Assembly: GCF_008064665.1 (NCBI RefSeq)
Contig: NZ_VRZA01000001.1
Location: forward strand, 186,001-250,000
DNA from: Parahaliea maris
GTDB taxonomy: Bacteria > Pseudomonadota > Gammaproteobacteria > Pseudomonadales > Halieaceae
DNA length: 64,000 nucleotides
Direction of reading: 5' to 3'
Shown here: piece after piece, positions 31,250 through 39,786 of the stretch
How positions within the stretch are numbered: position 1 is the first letter of the stretch
Layout of the letters: each line of letters begins with the position of its first letter
Position numbers and translations under genes: made by a program
Notes under the pieces: model-generated
The model's input: only the letters and a program-made list of their open reading frames with translations
What the model was told of the DNA's origin: nothing
Database searches by the model: none

Positions 31250-32022
31250 CCCGGAGTGATCTCGACTTCGACCTGCAGGTTGGTCAGGGCGCGCACGGTC
31301 TCCGGCTCATCGAGCAGGATATCCACCTCGATCACCCGGGCATCGGCCTCGGCCACCGGGTCCATGCCCAGCACAACCATGCGGCCGACCTTGAGGCCAA
31401 TACGTTCCACGGTACCCGCTACCGGCTCGGCCAGTGCCGGACTGCGGACCGAAGCGCGCTGCCCGGGCTTGACGTTGAGAATGTCCGTTTCGTAGACCTC
31501 GGCGACGGCGTACATGCGGCTGGTGTCGCCCAGTTCCAGCACCCCCTCGGGCCCTACCCGCTCGCCCGGGCGGGTATGCACATACAGCACCTGGCCACTG
31601 ATCGGCGCCCGTACCAGCGCCAGGTCAAGCATGCCCTCGGCCGCGCTAACGGCGGCCTGGGCCGCTTTCACCTCGAGTTCCAGGCCCTCCAGTTTGGAGG
31701 CGGCGGAGGCCATCTTGGACGCCAGGGCCTTTTCCCGGGCCAACTGGCTGCGGGCGTTTTCCAACTCCGCCTGCAGGCGCCGCAGGTCTGCCTGGCGCAC
31801 CGGGTACTCGTTGAGCACGGCGAGCACCTGGCCGGCCTCGACGCTATCACCCTCGTCGACCCGCAGCTCCATCAGTACCGAACTCAGGCCGGACGGCCCC
31901 GCCAGCCGGATCAGGCCGCCGGCGGGCTCTATCCGCCCCAGGCTGCTGATCAGGCGTTGCTGGGCCAGTGCTGCGCCAGCGAAGACCAGCAGGCACAATG
32001 CAACGAGCAGTCTCTTTGTCAT
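31246..32022 (-). CDS. DevB/HlyD-type periplasmic adaptor
   Basis: A 258-residue membrane-fusion protein with a signal peptide (LLVALCLLVFAGAALAQ). The lipoyl half-motifs are VDEGDSVEAGQVLAVLNEYP and LALVRAPISGQVLYVHTRPGE, separated by a short coiled-coil hairpin (about 80-140), and the barrel follows (YETDILNVKPGQRASVRS). The hairpin is much shorter than in TolC-docking adaptors, so a different outer-membrane arrangement is possible. First gene of the three-gene exporter operon. No outer-membrane protein gene is adjacent on this strand. Confidence 0.87.
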   Translation of the reverse strand: MTKRLLVALCLLVFAGAALAQQRLISSLGRIEPAGGLIRLAGPSGLSSVLMELRVDEGDSVEAGQVLAVLNEYPVRQADLRRLQAELENARSQLAREKALASKMASAASKLEGLELEVKAAQAAVSAAEGMLDLALVRAPISGQVLYVHTRPGERVGPEGVLELGDTSRMYAVAEVYETDILNVKPGQRASVRSPALAEPVAGTVERIGLKVGRMVVLGMDPVAEADARVIEVDILLDEPETVRALTNLQVEVEITPG

Positions 32023-32259
32023 CCGCTGTTATCCTTATTATTGTGATTGCCTGAATAGTACCCACAATCCTGCGAGACGCAAATCACCTGCTGACAGGAA
32101 AGGGCATTACAGCTGGCGCTATGACAGGCGCCGAAAATTGAACCAGGCGAGGCAACACCACCCTCACGGGGCGATGCCAGCCCCGCGGCACTTGTGGCCC
32201 CCCCGGTCGCACACTATGTTCAGGCTTGCTGAATCATAGATCGAATTGGGGAGTTGACC

Positions 32260-32643
32260 ATGTCCGAGGCATTAATGCGGCGTTACTACCAGACCTACAA
32301 CGGCGAGGACCCGGAAAAGCTCTCCGCGTTCTATCACCCCGACGTCGAGTTGCATTCCGCCCAGGGAGTAATGCAAGGGCGAGATGCGGTGCTGGAGACT
32401 TACCGATACCTGGTGACAGTATTCGAAGACAGGATGGAGCCCACCCGGATCGTCATAGAGGGTGACACGGCGACGGTGGATATCACGGACAAACTGACAG
32501 CACGCGACCAGGTCGACGACTTTATGGGTGCCTCACTGTCTGCCGGCGAGACGCTGACCCTGGAACTGACCGGCACCTACGAGATAGACGACGGCCGGTT
32601 CCGGCGCATCACGATAGCCATGCGGGACGGCGGGACGGCCTGA
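32260..32643 (+). CDS. SnoaL-like NTF2-fold protein
   Basis: A 127-residue protein with MRRYYQTYNGEDPEKLSAFY, HPDVELHSAQG and GRDAVLETYRYL, the usual helix and strand order of SnoaL-like proteins. The family includes isomerases, epoxide hydrolases and cyclases; no specific active site can be assigned. ATG at 32260 follows GGGGAG by 6 bases. It is convergent with the ketosteroid-isomerase-like gene, 11 bases apart. Confidence 0.75.
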   Translation: MSEALMRRYYQTYNGEDPEKLSAFYHPDVELHSAQGVMQGRDAVLETYRYLVTVFEDRMEPTRIVIEGDTATVDITDKLTARDQVDDFMGASLSAGETLTLELTGTYEIDDGRFRRITIAMRDGGTA

Positions 32644-32654
32644 TCGCGCCGCAA

Positions 32655-33077
32655 TCAGCCAAGTAGTTCTGGCGGAAGCTGGTCCGCCAGGGCGTCAACG
32701 TCCCAGTACACCTTGAGACTTTGCAATTGGCCTGCCTCGTTGACCTCGTAGGTTGCGATCATCTCGATAAAGGTTTTCAGGCCTTCGATATTGTTCGCAG
32801 CCGTCATGGCCACGGCCACGACATCCTCGCCACAGGGATAGCGCTTGTGGGGAATGATGGTGAGGTTTCCGGGACCGATCATCATGTCCCAAAATTCGGA
32901 GATGCGCGCCTTGCCGCGAAAACCGGCCCCCTCCGGATCGTGCGGCGAGCGCCCCACCGGGTCGTGCACCACCGCATCGTCTGCGAACAGAGCCAGCCAG
33001 TCTTCCTTGTTCCCCGCCATGGCATTGGCGATGGATGCCTTGTGCGCGCGAATAGCGCGAGTGTCTTTCTCTGACAT
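32655..33077 (-). CDS. Ketosteroid-isomerase-like NTF2-fold protein
   Basis: A 140-residue protein. LFADDAVVHDPVGRSP (about 30-45) corresponds to the segment of delta5-3-ketosteroid isomerase that holds the catalytic base (Asp39 here), and QLQSLKVYWDVDAL matches the closing strand of that family. The Tyr general acid seen near residue 14 of the Pseudomonas enzyme is not at the same place. It may shift a double bond next to a ketone; the KstD-like and P450 genes further along make a steroid-like substrate possible, but that is inference. Confidence 0.72.
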   Translation of the reverse strand: MSEKDTRAIRAHKASIANAMAGNKEDWLALFADDAVVHDPVGRSPHDPEGAGFRGKARISEFWDMMIGPGNLTIIPHKRYPCGEDVVAVAMTAANNIEGLKTFIEMIATYEVNEAGQLQSLKVYWDVDALADQLPPELLG

Positions 33078-33268
33078 CAGCGTATCTCCTGTCCTCTCAT
33101 CCCCCAGTACGGGCAGCGCCTGGGGAGTTCATCATCCGGAAAAGTGTGGGCATTCGTTACACACAATCATAGTCCCTTCCCCCTGCCGAAGGGGACGTAG
33201 TGACGCGAAAAGAGAGGGTTTCCGGGCGCTGGCCTTAATAGTCAAACCCGGAGGGTCAGCGAGGGATT

Positions 33269-33889
33269 TCAGCTGTAAAGCATATCCGTCACGATCATCT
33301 TGAGTCGCTTGATGTGCGGACGGGGGTCAAAGCTTTCGGGCTCCAGCGCCATCTCGATGAGGATACCGGTCAACATGCAATGCACCAGGTAAATCACTTC
33401 CTGAAAGATGCGATCACTGGCGGCGCTGTCATGAAAAATGCGTCGGGCAAGGTCGAGGTGGGCCTTGCGGCTGCGGCTGATGGACAGGTCGTTGCCCGCC
33501 TTGCCATGCCCCCGGGTTGCCAGCAGGATTTCCATGGTCGCCATGTACTCCTCGCCCTGGTAGTGATACCAGGCGGCATCCACGTACTTGGCCACCCGCC
33601 GCTCCGCACTGCCGGTGGTGAAACGGTTGGCACTGAGGGTCTCGTGAAACTTGAGGTGGGAGCGTTGTAATACTTCCTCGAGGATTTCTTCCTTGCCGCC
33701 GAAGTGGTGCTGTACGGCCCCCCAGGTTACCCCGGCGCGTTTGGCGATCTGGCTGGAGCTGGCCGCGGCGTAACCCTTTTCCTTGATCAGGCCGATGACG
33801 GCATTAATAATCCTGTCTTGCGTGGCTTTGCTTTTGGCCGCCTGCCGCCCCATTGCATCGATATCTGCCTGATCAAGATCCAGTGCCAC
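33269..33889 (-). CDS. TetR-family transcriptional regulator
   Basis: A 206-residue TetR regulator. The DNA-binding domain is at about 18-65 (TQDRIINAVIGLIKEKGYAA, SSSQIAKRAGVTWGAVQHHF, GGKEEILEEVL). The rest is an all-helical ligand domain. The start is GTG at 33889 behind GGAGG. The upstream gap holds AAACATTGGT (33904-33913) and ACCAGTGTTT (33933-33942), a near-perfect inverted pair that might be its operator. Regulated genes are probably the neighbouring PPOX and ADC genes or the NTF2 gene. Confidence 0.88.
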   Translation of the reverse strand: MALDLDQADIDAMGRQAAKSKATQDRIINAVIGLIKEKGYAAASSSQIAKRAGVTWGAVQHHFGGKEEILEEVLQRSHLKFHETLSANRFTTGSAERRVAKYVDAAWYHYQGEEYMATMEILLATRGHGKAGNDLSISRSRKAHLDLARRIFHDSAASDRIFQEVIYLVHCMLTGILIEMALEPESFDPRPHIKRLKMIVTDMLYS

Positions 33890-34000
33890 GCACGCCTCCA
33901 GAGAAACATTGGTTTAACAACGCTGCCATTCTACCAGTGTTTACGCGGATTCGGCACAGGTATTCGCACGCGCCAGGCGGTAAATACGAGGGTTTGGGCC

Positions 34001-34435
34001 TCAGCTGCCAATGTGGTCCAGGCGCCCACCGTACAGCAGCGGGGTCGAGACCTGCTCGCAGACCAGCGTGACAATAACGCGCTCGGCATCGGGTTCGTCC
34101 AGGTCAAAATCCCGGCCCATGTTCTTGCGGAAGATTTTCTGGTTCAGGGCCCCCTCGGGGTCGTCCTCCAATTCCGCGTGCCCCCGGAGCTCGATGTATC
34201 GAGTTGGGGCGCCGGGGTCCATTACACAGACTGACAGGCGCGGGTCGGCCAGCATGTTGCGGTACTTCACGCGGCTTTTCAGCGTACTGAAGCGAAAAGT
34301 TTCGTCGTCCCAGTCGAACCCCACTGGGTTGGTGGAAATCAGCTGGTCCTTGTGGCGGACAGTACTGACGTAGGCAAATACGGCAGTCTCCAGTATGTGG
34401 CGATGACTTTCAGGAACGGTGGCAGTCGCGGGCAT
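34001..34435 (-). CDS. PPOX-class (F420/FMN) split-barrel protein
   Basis: A 144-residue protein of the pyridoxamine-phosphate-oxidase-like split-barrel family: FAYVSTVRHKDQLISTNPVGF, FDWDDETFRFSTLKSRVKYRN, LADPRLSVCVMDPGAPTRYI and the closing VTLVCEQVSTPLLYGG. These features match the TIGR03618-like class often called F420-dependent. FMN and heme binders share the fold, so the cofactor is not settled. I chose the ATG at 34435, which follows AGGAGAG, over a longer frame. Confidence 0.8.
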   Translation of the reverse strand: MPATATVPESHRHILETAVFAYVSTVRHKDQLISTNPVGFDWDDETFRFSTLKSRVKYRNMLADPRLSVCVMDPGAPTRYIELRGHAELEDDPEGALNQKIFRKNMGRDFDLDEPDAERVIVTLVCEQVSTPLLYGGRLDHIGS

Positions 34436-34661
34436 GGGCGCTTCTCTCCTTCTGATTATCGGGACCCCCGGATAATTTATCCTCCCACAAGCCCCGCGCC
34501 AGCGCACCGATGACTGCCTGCCACCAGCTCAACTATGTTAACGCACCACAGGTTTCTTTCTGCTCACTGAGCGGGACAGGCCAGTGCGGGGCCGGAATGC
34601 ACTGCGACAACCCCGGGTAGCGGGACATGCTACACCGCCCCGCTACCACTGGGATGCTGAC

Positions 34662-35444
34662 TCAGCCCTTGGGCGGCCCACCGTGAAAGCCCGGCCAGCG
34701 GGAGCCGGAGATGGTGTCGGCGAAGGGCATAAAGCCCTCGGGATCCAGCTTGCCCGCGAGCGTGATTTCCCGGTCCAGGAAAATTGGCCACCACAAATGG
34801 GCTGACACCTGCTCCCTCATCGGCAGACGACTGGCCAACGGATCCCAGGGGCTGTCGCGAAGGACCAGTTCCCCCTGCACATCTTCCTTCCAGGCCGTGC
34901 CGTACTTGCTGCGTACATGCACCACATGGGGGGGGAAGTCATAGCCCTGCGCAGGGTCGGGCATGACGCCGGCGGCACGGGAGACCTTGATCCACCATTC
35001 GTGCTGCTCCCACTCGCCCTGGGGGATATTCTCGCCCTGGGACACCCCCTTGAACTCGACAAAGGTATAGCCCTGGTGGGTACAGCGCGCCGTCACCTGT
35101 GGCCCGAGACGAAAGTATTCGGTAGTACAGGGATATTTGGGCTGACCGTTAGTCTCCTGACTGATGAAGATGGCCGACTCCTGGTCGATGCCATACCCCA
35201 GTGTGTACTCCCCCTCAATACCGTCGTAGTCCGCGTTGACCGTAGTTACAATCCCGAACTCCGGCACATCCGGCACCGGGAAGTTGTAGATGGTGAGGTT
35301 GACGTGGGGATCCTTGCCCGGCGTAATTCCTGGCGGCAGCAGTGCGGCAATCTTGTCCGGGTCGGTGCGGTAGGTGATCTTCAGCATCGGCCAGTTGACG
35401 ATGTCGCCGGGGCTGCCCAGGGGGCTAGTGGGTTGGTCGCTCAT
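34662..35444 (-). CDS. Acetoacetate decarboxylase-family protein
   Basis: A 260-residue protein. GQPKYPC (about 99-105) corresponds to the catalytic lysine motif of acetoacetate decarboxylases, which form a Schiff base with a beta-keto acid. LKITYRTDPDKIAALLPPGI at the N terminus and LRDSPWDPLASRLPMRE are typical of the environmental ADC-like group, whose members often act as hydratases or cyclases on other substrates. It lies 76 bases upstream on the map of an SDR gene and 226 bases from PPOX, on the same strand. Confidence 0.82.
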   Translation of the reverse strand: MSDQPTSPLGSPGDIVNWPMLKITYRTDPDKIAALLPPGITPGKDPHVNLTIYNFPVPDVPEFGIVTTVNADYDGIEGEYTLGYGIDQESAIFISQETNGQPKYPCTTEYFRLGPQVTARCTHQGYTFVEFKGVSQGENIPQGEWEQHEWWIKVSRAAGVMPDPAQGYDFPPHVVHVRSKYGTAWKEDVQGELVLRDSPWDPLASRLPMREQVSAHLWWPIFLDREITLAGKLDPEGFMPFADTISGSRWPGFHGGPPKG

Positions 35445-35520
35445 AGTGTTCCTCTTTTTTATGCTCTTTTGGCTGAAAAAAATGTCAGTGCGCCAGCGGC
35501 AGGCACGAAGACCTGGCCGG

Positions 35521-36402
35521 CTATCCTCCTACCTGTTCCGGAACAGGCGTCTTCCGCTCCAGAATCATGTCGCAGCGCGCCCGAACCTTCGCATCTGTCT
35601 CCGGTGTCGTTTTCAGCAACCAGAACGCATCCTGCTCCAGCCCCTCGATCGCCATCGCCGCTACCTCGTCCGGGTGCGTGGTCTTTAGCTCAATGCCGAA
35701 CTCTGCCGCCATCTTCTTCATGTCATCCACCGAACTGATACCCGAAGCATTGCCTGCTGTTTCCTTCTGCAAGGCTTGCGGCCGCACCCGCCCCGAATTG
35801 AACAGACCGGTATCCACAATGTGCGGCCCGGGGAACAGGGCGCTGACTTTCACCGGCAGGTTGCCCGCCTGTACCTGGTAGTGCAGATTTTCCGTGATGG
35901 TATGCACGGCCGCTTTGGTCGCGGTGTAGATCGGCTGATCCGGGTAGACCAGCAGCGCACCGTTGCCGGACCCGGTGACCACGAAGTGGGTCGTTTCACT
36001 CTGAGTCACCAGCCGCGGCATGAAGGCCCGGATCGCGTTGATCACACCCCACAGGTTCACGTTCAGGCACCACTGCCAGTCCTTCTCGGAGTAATCCCAC
36101 ATGGCGCCGGATTCGCCGGCACCAATGCCCGCGTTGGCGAAGACCAGCTGGATACCACCAAAGCGTTCCTCGGCGGCGTCGGCCAGCGCTTCGTTACTCG
36201 CCAATTGGGTGACATCACAGTGGGCGACCAGCGCCTCAATGCCCTCGGCCTCGAGATCGTCACCTACCTGCTCCATCGCGGCGGCATCCACATCGCCCAC
36301 CACGATCTTTGCGCCGCGCCGCCCCAGGGCGAAAGCCAGTGAACGGCCCACTCCGCTGGCGCCGCCAGTGATAACTGCTACCTTGCCGCTAAAATCCTTC
36401 AT
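35521..36402 (-). CDS. Short-chain dehydrogenase/reductase
   Basis: A 293-residue SDR: TGGASGVGRSLAFALGRRGA (about 11-30), DVDAAAME after the second strand (Asp favours NAD), FANAGIGAGES, VTGSGNGA with the Ser position, and YTATK as the catalytic pair (about 160). The C terminus is longer than usual. The ATG at 36402 overlaps the Rieske gene stop in TGATG, so the oxygenase and this dehydrogenase are coupled; a hydroxylation followed by dehydrogenation is a reasonable pairing. Confidence 0.87.
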   Translation of the reverse strand: MKDFSGKVAVITGGASGVGRSLAFALGRRGAKIVVGDVDAAAMEQVGDDLEAEGIEALVAHCDVTQLASNEALADAAEERFGGIQLVFANAGIGAGESGAMWDYSEKDWQWCLNVNLWGVINAIRAFMPRLVTQSETTHFVVTGSGNGALLVYPDQPIYTATKAAVHTITENLHYQVQAGNLPVKVSALFPGPHIVDTGLFNSGRVRPQALQKETAGNASGISSVDDMKKMAAEFGIELKTTHPDEVAAMAIEGLEQDAFWLLKTTPETDAKVRARCDMILERKTPVPEQVGG

Positions 36403-37370
36403 CAATCGATCTCCCTCACATCCACATAAAACTGTCTCACCCATTTGCGATACTGCACCAGGGGACCATCGCCACGGCAAAATACCGGCTTGCGCTTGTG
36501 CACCTTGTTGGACCAGATCGGGTAGTCCTGGCTGAGCCCCTCGATGATCCCGTTCATCACGTCGTCACCCGCCAGGTCTTCAATCTCCCGCCTCACCGAC
36601 AACTGCCAGCGCAATAGCGTGGTGTTACGGTCAATCGGCAGCGCGCTGTTATAGACGACCATTTCCGCCCCGGGACCATAGGTGGTTCTAACGATGGCCA
36701 GCCCGGGCTGGAATACTGTGGAGTGCAGGTGACTGGGGTTGGCCGCCTGCTCCATATCTGCGTGCAGGTGCATCGTGCGGCCGTCCCCATCGATCGTCAC
36801 CTCTGAAGCGGGAACGCCGGGCTGGCGGTGAACGTACTGGAAATGCACCGGATCACAGGAGTTTTCGGCGATATCCTGGATGTGGATAGGAATCTCGAAC
36901 TGCGAATGCCGGGGCGCAGTCCATTGCTCATTTTCAAGTTCCGGTACGTGCGGTATTTCCCACAGCGGATCCTTGCCCTCAGGATGAAACCAGATATAGA
37001 TCTCGTTGTTTTTTTCCGCGGTGGGCCACATCCTGATGCGGGCCCGCTCGGGAATTTCCTCGCAGTAGGGAATCTCCACGCACTGGCCGCTGGTGTCAAA
37101 GCGCCAGCCATGGAAAGGGCAGCGCAGGGACTCGCCCACGACCCGCCCTTCTACCCCGAGATGTGCACCGAGGTGGGGGCAGAATGCATCCTGGATAACC
37201 GGGACACCACTGCGGGTTCGGTACAGGGCGAGCTCACGATCGAAAGCGTGCACGCGCTGGACTTCGCCCACCTGGAGTTCCTGGCTTCTCGCCACAGAGA
37301 ACCAACCCATGGGAAAGTCCGGCGTGGTATTGGTTTTCGATTCACAGGCTTCGATAATCTGGGTCATCAT
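36402..37370 (-). CDS. Rieske non-heme iron oxygenase, KshA-like
   Basis: A 322-residue single-component oxygenase subunit. The Rieske cluster ligands are CPHLGAHLG (about 64) and CPFHGWRFD (about 84), a C-x-H...C-x2-H set. The mononuclear iron site is ENSCDPVHFQYVH (about 170-182) with Asn/Asp and two His. This is the layout of 3-ketosteroid 9-alpha-hydroxylase KshA and cholesterol 7-desaturase (DAF-36/Neverland) relatives. A ferredoxin reductase partner must come from elsewhere; none is adjacent. Two ATG codons in tandem start the gene behind AGGAG. Confidence 0.88.
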   Translation of the reverse strand: MMTQIIEACESKTNTTPDFPMGWFSVARSQELQVGEVQRVHAFDRELALYRTRSGVPVIQDAFCPHLGAHLGVEGRVVGESLRCPFHGWRFDTSGQCVEIPYCEEIPERARIRMWPTAEKNNEIYIWFHPEGKDPLWEIPHVPELENEQWTAPRHSQFEIPIHIQDIAENSCDPVHFQYVHRQPGVPASEVTIDGDGRTMHLHADMEQAANPSHLHSTVFQPGLAIVRTTYGPGAEMVVYNSALPIDRNTTLLRWQLSVRREIEDLAGDDVMNGIIEGLSQDYPIWSNKVHKRKPVFCRGDGPLVQYRKWVRQFYVDVREID

Positions 37371-37391
37371 TGATCTCCTGTCGATGCTGGT

Positions 37392-38606
37392 TCAGGCGAA
37401 AATTGAAGTGTCGGGACCAATTTCATTGGCCACTTCCTGCAACCTGGCACGATCCAGCCCATACCATTCAACGGCGTTTTCCCCCAGGATCTTGCGGCCG
37501 TCGTCTTCCGGAAAGCCGCTGAAGGTCTCCTTGAAGTAATCCGGGGTCTGCGGCCAGGTGCCTTCGGGGTGCGGGTAGTCACTACCCCACATCAGCTTGG
37601 TGTCACCGAGTTGAGTGCGAAGATCGAGGTCACGGCGTGGTACACACGACGCGCCTATCGCCACGTTGCGCGCAAAGTATTCACTCGGTGACAGGGAGAG
37701 ATGACTGCGGAAATCACCCAGCTTGGCCGAGTAATGGACCTCGCTGTAGTTGTGGTCCATCAGGCGCAGCCAGGGCGGTAGCATATACAGGGTGCCGCCC
37801 TCGGTAATCACGACTTTAAGCTTCGGATAGCGCTCGAACACGCCACCCCAGATCATGAAGGTCAGGGGGCGGTACAACCACCAGGTCACCTCGGAGGTAA
37901 ATACGCCCATCGCCCCCGGCAGTTCATCGCTGCGATCTTCAGCGGGAAAATTCTTGCCGAAATATTCCGTGTTAGGGGCCGGGCCGGAATGCAAATGGAT
38001 CACGACACCGAGGTCCTCGCAAACCTCCCAGAACGGGTCATACTTACGGTCGTGGTAAGGCGCATAGTCCTCCCACAGGGTCGGAATCATCACCGAGGTA
38101 AGGCCGTTGTCCACACACCAGCGCACCGCTTCAACGGCCTGCTGCACGTCGAATAGCAGAGGTATCGACGCAACGCCCACATGGCGCGCAGGATCATTGG
38201 CGCAGAACTCCGCCAGCCAGCGGTTGTGGGCCATGGCACCCGCCCACTGCAACTCGGGAACCGCGTCTCGCGGGGACAGGCCGAGCCCCGCTCCGAAGGG
38301 CGGGGTATTCATTTCGGTGATGCCATCGGGGAAAATGATTTCCGCAGCAATGCCATCTCCCGCCAGCATACGCAGCCGCTCCTGGTAGTCCCAGGCACCG
38401 GTCAGTTGCTGCTGAATGGGGGCACGCCAGGCGTCGTTGATTTCCTTGATCAGGAAGCTCTCCTCGGCTTTCTGCATCATTTCCACCTGGGCGGGCACCG
38501 CCACGTCCAGCAGGTCCTGGTACCTGGATTCGACATAGGGCTTGTAATCGGAGATATGGAGCCCTGCGTGGCAGTCGGACGACACCACGATGAGACGATC
38601 GGACAT
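37392..38606 (-). CDS. Amidohydrolase-2 (ACMSD-like) metal-dependent hydrolase
   Basis: A 404-residue TIM-barrel amidohydrolase of the aminocarboxymuconate-semialdehyde decarboxylase group. SSDCHAGLH at the N terminus replaces the H-x-H metal motif by Cys-His, GVVIHLHSGPAPN holds the middle His, and WGSDYPHPEGTW near 340 holds the metal Asp. Members decarboxylate or hydrate small acids or cleave C-C bonds; proteins of this exact type occur in aromatic and alicyclic degradation clusters. It is 21 bases upstream of the Rieske gene, so the four genes 38606-34662 probably form one transcript. Confidence 0.85.
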   Translation of the reverse strand: MSDRLIVVSSDCHAGLHISDYKPYVESRYQDLLDVAVPAQVEMMQKAEESFLIKEINDAWRAPIQQQLTGAWDYQERLRMLAGDGIAAEIIFPDGITEMNTPPFGAGLGLSPRDAVPELQWAGAMAHNRWLAEFCANDPARHVGVASIPLLFDVQQAVEAVRWCVDNGLTSVMIPTLWEDYAPYHDRKYDPFWEVCEDLGVVIHLHSGPAPNTEYFGKNFPAEDRSDELPGAMGVFTSEVTWWLYRPLTFMIWGGVFERYPKLKVVITEGGTLYMLPPWLRLMDHNYSEVHYSAKLGDFRSHLSLSPSEYFARNVAIGASCVPRRDLDLRTQLGDTKLMWGSDYPHPEGTWPQTPDYFKETFSGFPEDDGRKILGENAVEWYGLDRARLQEVANEIGPDTSIFA

Positions 38607-38680
38607 AACAGCAACACTCTCTTTATAGTCGTAGTAGTAATTCAGGCAGTTAAGCTATCCATACTGCTCAACCGCGCATA

Positions 38681-38774
38681 ATTGCACAGTTGTATACAAT
38701 GTAGTTTAATCAACTGGAGAACACAACAACATTGCAAAAAATTCATATTACATTGCAGTAGGTATGCAATGTAA
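38681..38774. promoter_or_regulatory. Inverted repeats in the divergent amidohydrolase/tetR gap
   Basis: TTACATTGCA (38748-38757) and TGCAATGTAA (38765-38774) are a perfect 10-bp inverted repeat with a 7-base spacer, 25 bases before the tetR ATG. A weaker site of the same kind, ATTGCA (38681-38686) and CAATGTA (38697-38703), lies nearer the amidohydrolase start. Their positions in a divergent gap suggest operators of the TetR protein encoded at 38800. Confidence 0.7.
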
Positions 38775-38799
38775 CAAACCGACTTTCGGATAGCGTGCT

Positions 38800-39432
38800 A
38801 TGAATACACAGACTCCCCCGGTTGATCGTCATGAGAGGCGGAAGCTCGAAACCCGCTCCCGTATCGAAAATGCCGCGTACTTGCTCTTCAGTGAGAATGG
38901 CATCGAGGCGACCAGTATTGAAATGATCTGCGAAGCAGCCGATGTCGCCCGCCGCACCTTCTACAGCCACTTCCCTAACAAACAGGCGGTGATCGGAGAG
39001 CTTGGCATTTCCCGCCTGTACAGCCAGGCGGAACCCATGCTGGCCATGCTCATGGAGGGGCATGCCACGACACGACAGCAGCTCGATGGAATGATTGAAT
39101 ATATCGAGACACGCTTTGCGGCCTACCAGGAGGTCGACCGCCAGCTGATGATTTCGGCACCCGCGCGGTTTACCAGCGACCCGCAACAGCAGGGGAAGAT
39201 CAGCAGCGACGCAATCGGCGCATTCGCACGAATGATCGCAGCGGGTCAGGAAAAGGGGGACGCCCGAACGGAATGCTCACCTGAAATCCTGGCCACCATG
39301 ATCGTTGGCACCCTGACCACAATGACGACCAACTGGGCCATCGACCCCACCTACCCTATCTTTTCCAAGCTGGAGGAGGCCCGGCTGTTGTTTCAGCTCA
39401 TTGTTTGCGTCGACTCACCTGAACCGGAATGA
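38800..39432 (+). CDS. TetR-family transcriptional regulator
   Basis: A 210-residue TetR regulator. The DNA-binding domain is at about 12-60: RRKLETRSRIENAAYLLFSE, NGIEATSIEMICEAADVARR, TFYSHFPNKQAVIGELG. The ligand-binding part resembles the TetR_C group with no ligand predictable. It is divergent from the amidohydrolase-Rieske-SDR-ADC set and upstream of the dehydrogenase set, and a perfect inverted repeat lies just before its start. Confidence 0.9.
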   Translation: MNTQTPPVDRHERRKLETRSRIENAAYLLFSENGIEATSIEMICEAADVARRTFYSHFPNKQAVIGELGISRLYSQAEPMLAMLMEGHATTRQQLDGMIEYIETRFAAYQEVDRQLMISAPARFTSDPQQQGKISSDAIGAFARMIAAGQEKGDARTECSPEILATMIVGTLTTMTTNWAIDPTYPIFSKLEEARLLFQLIVCVDSPEPE

Positions 39433-39786
39433 AGGTTGCAACGTCACAACAACGCCTGCCACGGCTTCAGGTGGCAGTCTCAGCTTGCTCCTCACAGACA
39501 AAGGCTTCCAACTACTCCCGGCTACCGTGAGATGATCTAGTCCAGTTTCTCTTTTAGAAACGACCGATCAAAGGTTTCGGGAAACTAATCTGCGAGGCAG
39601 GCTCTATCGCAGGCGAAGGCTCCCAGAAAACCGATGCCATCACCAAGTTGGGAACACCCCCGTGCTGAGGCTGGATTTCTGAACTCGACCGAACACTCTC
39701 TACAAGAGTCGCAGTTTAGAATAACTGGTACGACAGATTCGCTCCGCTACACCGCTGTATCCATAAAAATCCAATCGGAGAACTTC
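39433..39786. other. Intergenic region with a hairpin after tetR
   Basis: Some 350 bases without a gene. CTGCCAC (39456-39462) and GTGGCAG (39471-39477) form a 7-bp hairpin just after the tetR stop; no T tract follows, so any termination would not be of the classical intrinsic type. The frame open ahead of the next gene's ATG has no ribosome binding site at its own start codons. I see nothing else in this stretch. Confidence 0.5.

Noticed and set aside
33183-33205. CCCTTCC..GGAAGGG-like hairpin near 33.18 kb as another repeat copy
   Set aside because: Only a few bases pair, and neither the inner hairpin nor the flanks of the repeat family are present.
39456-39477. Hairpin after tetR as an intrinsic terminator
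   Set aside because: The 7-bp stem is clear but no T run follows, so it is noted under the intergenic region and not called a terminator.
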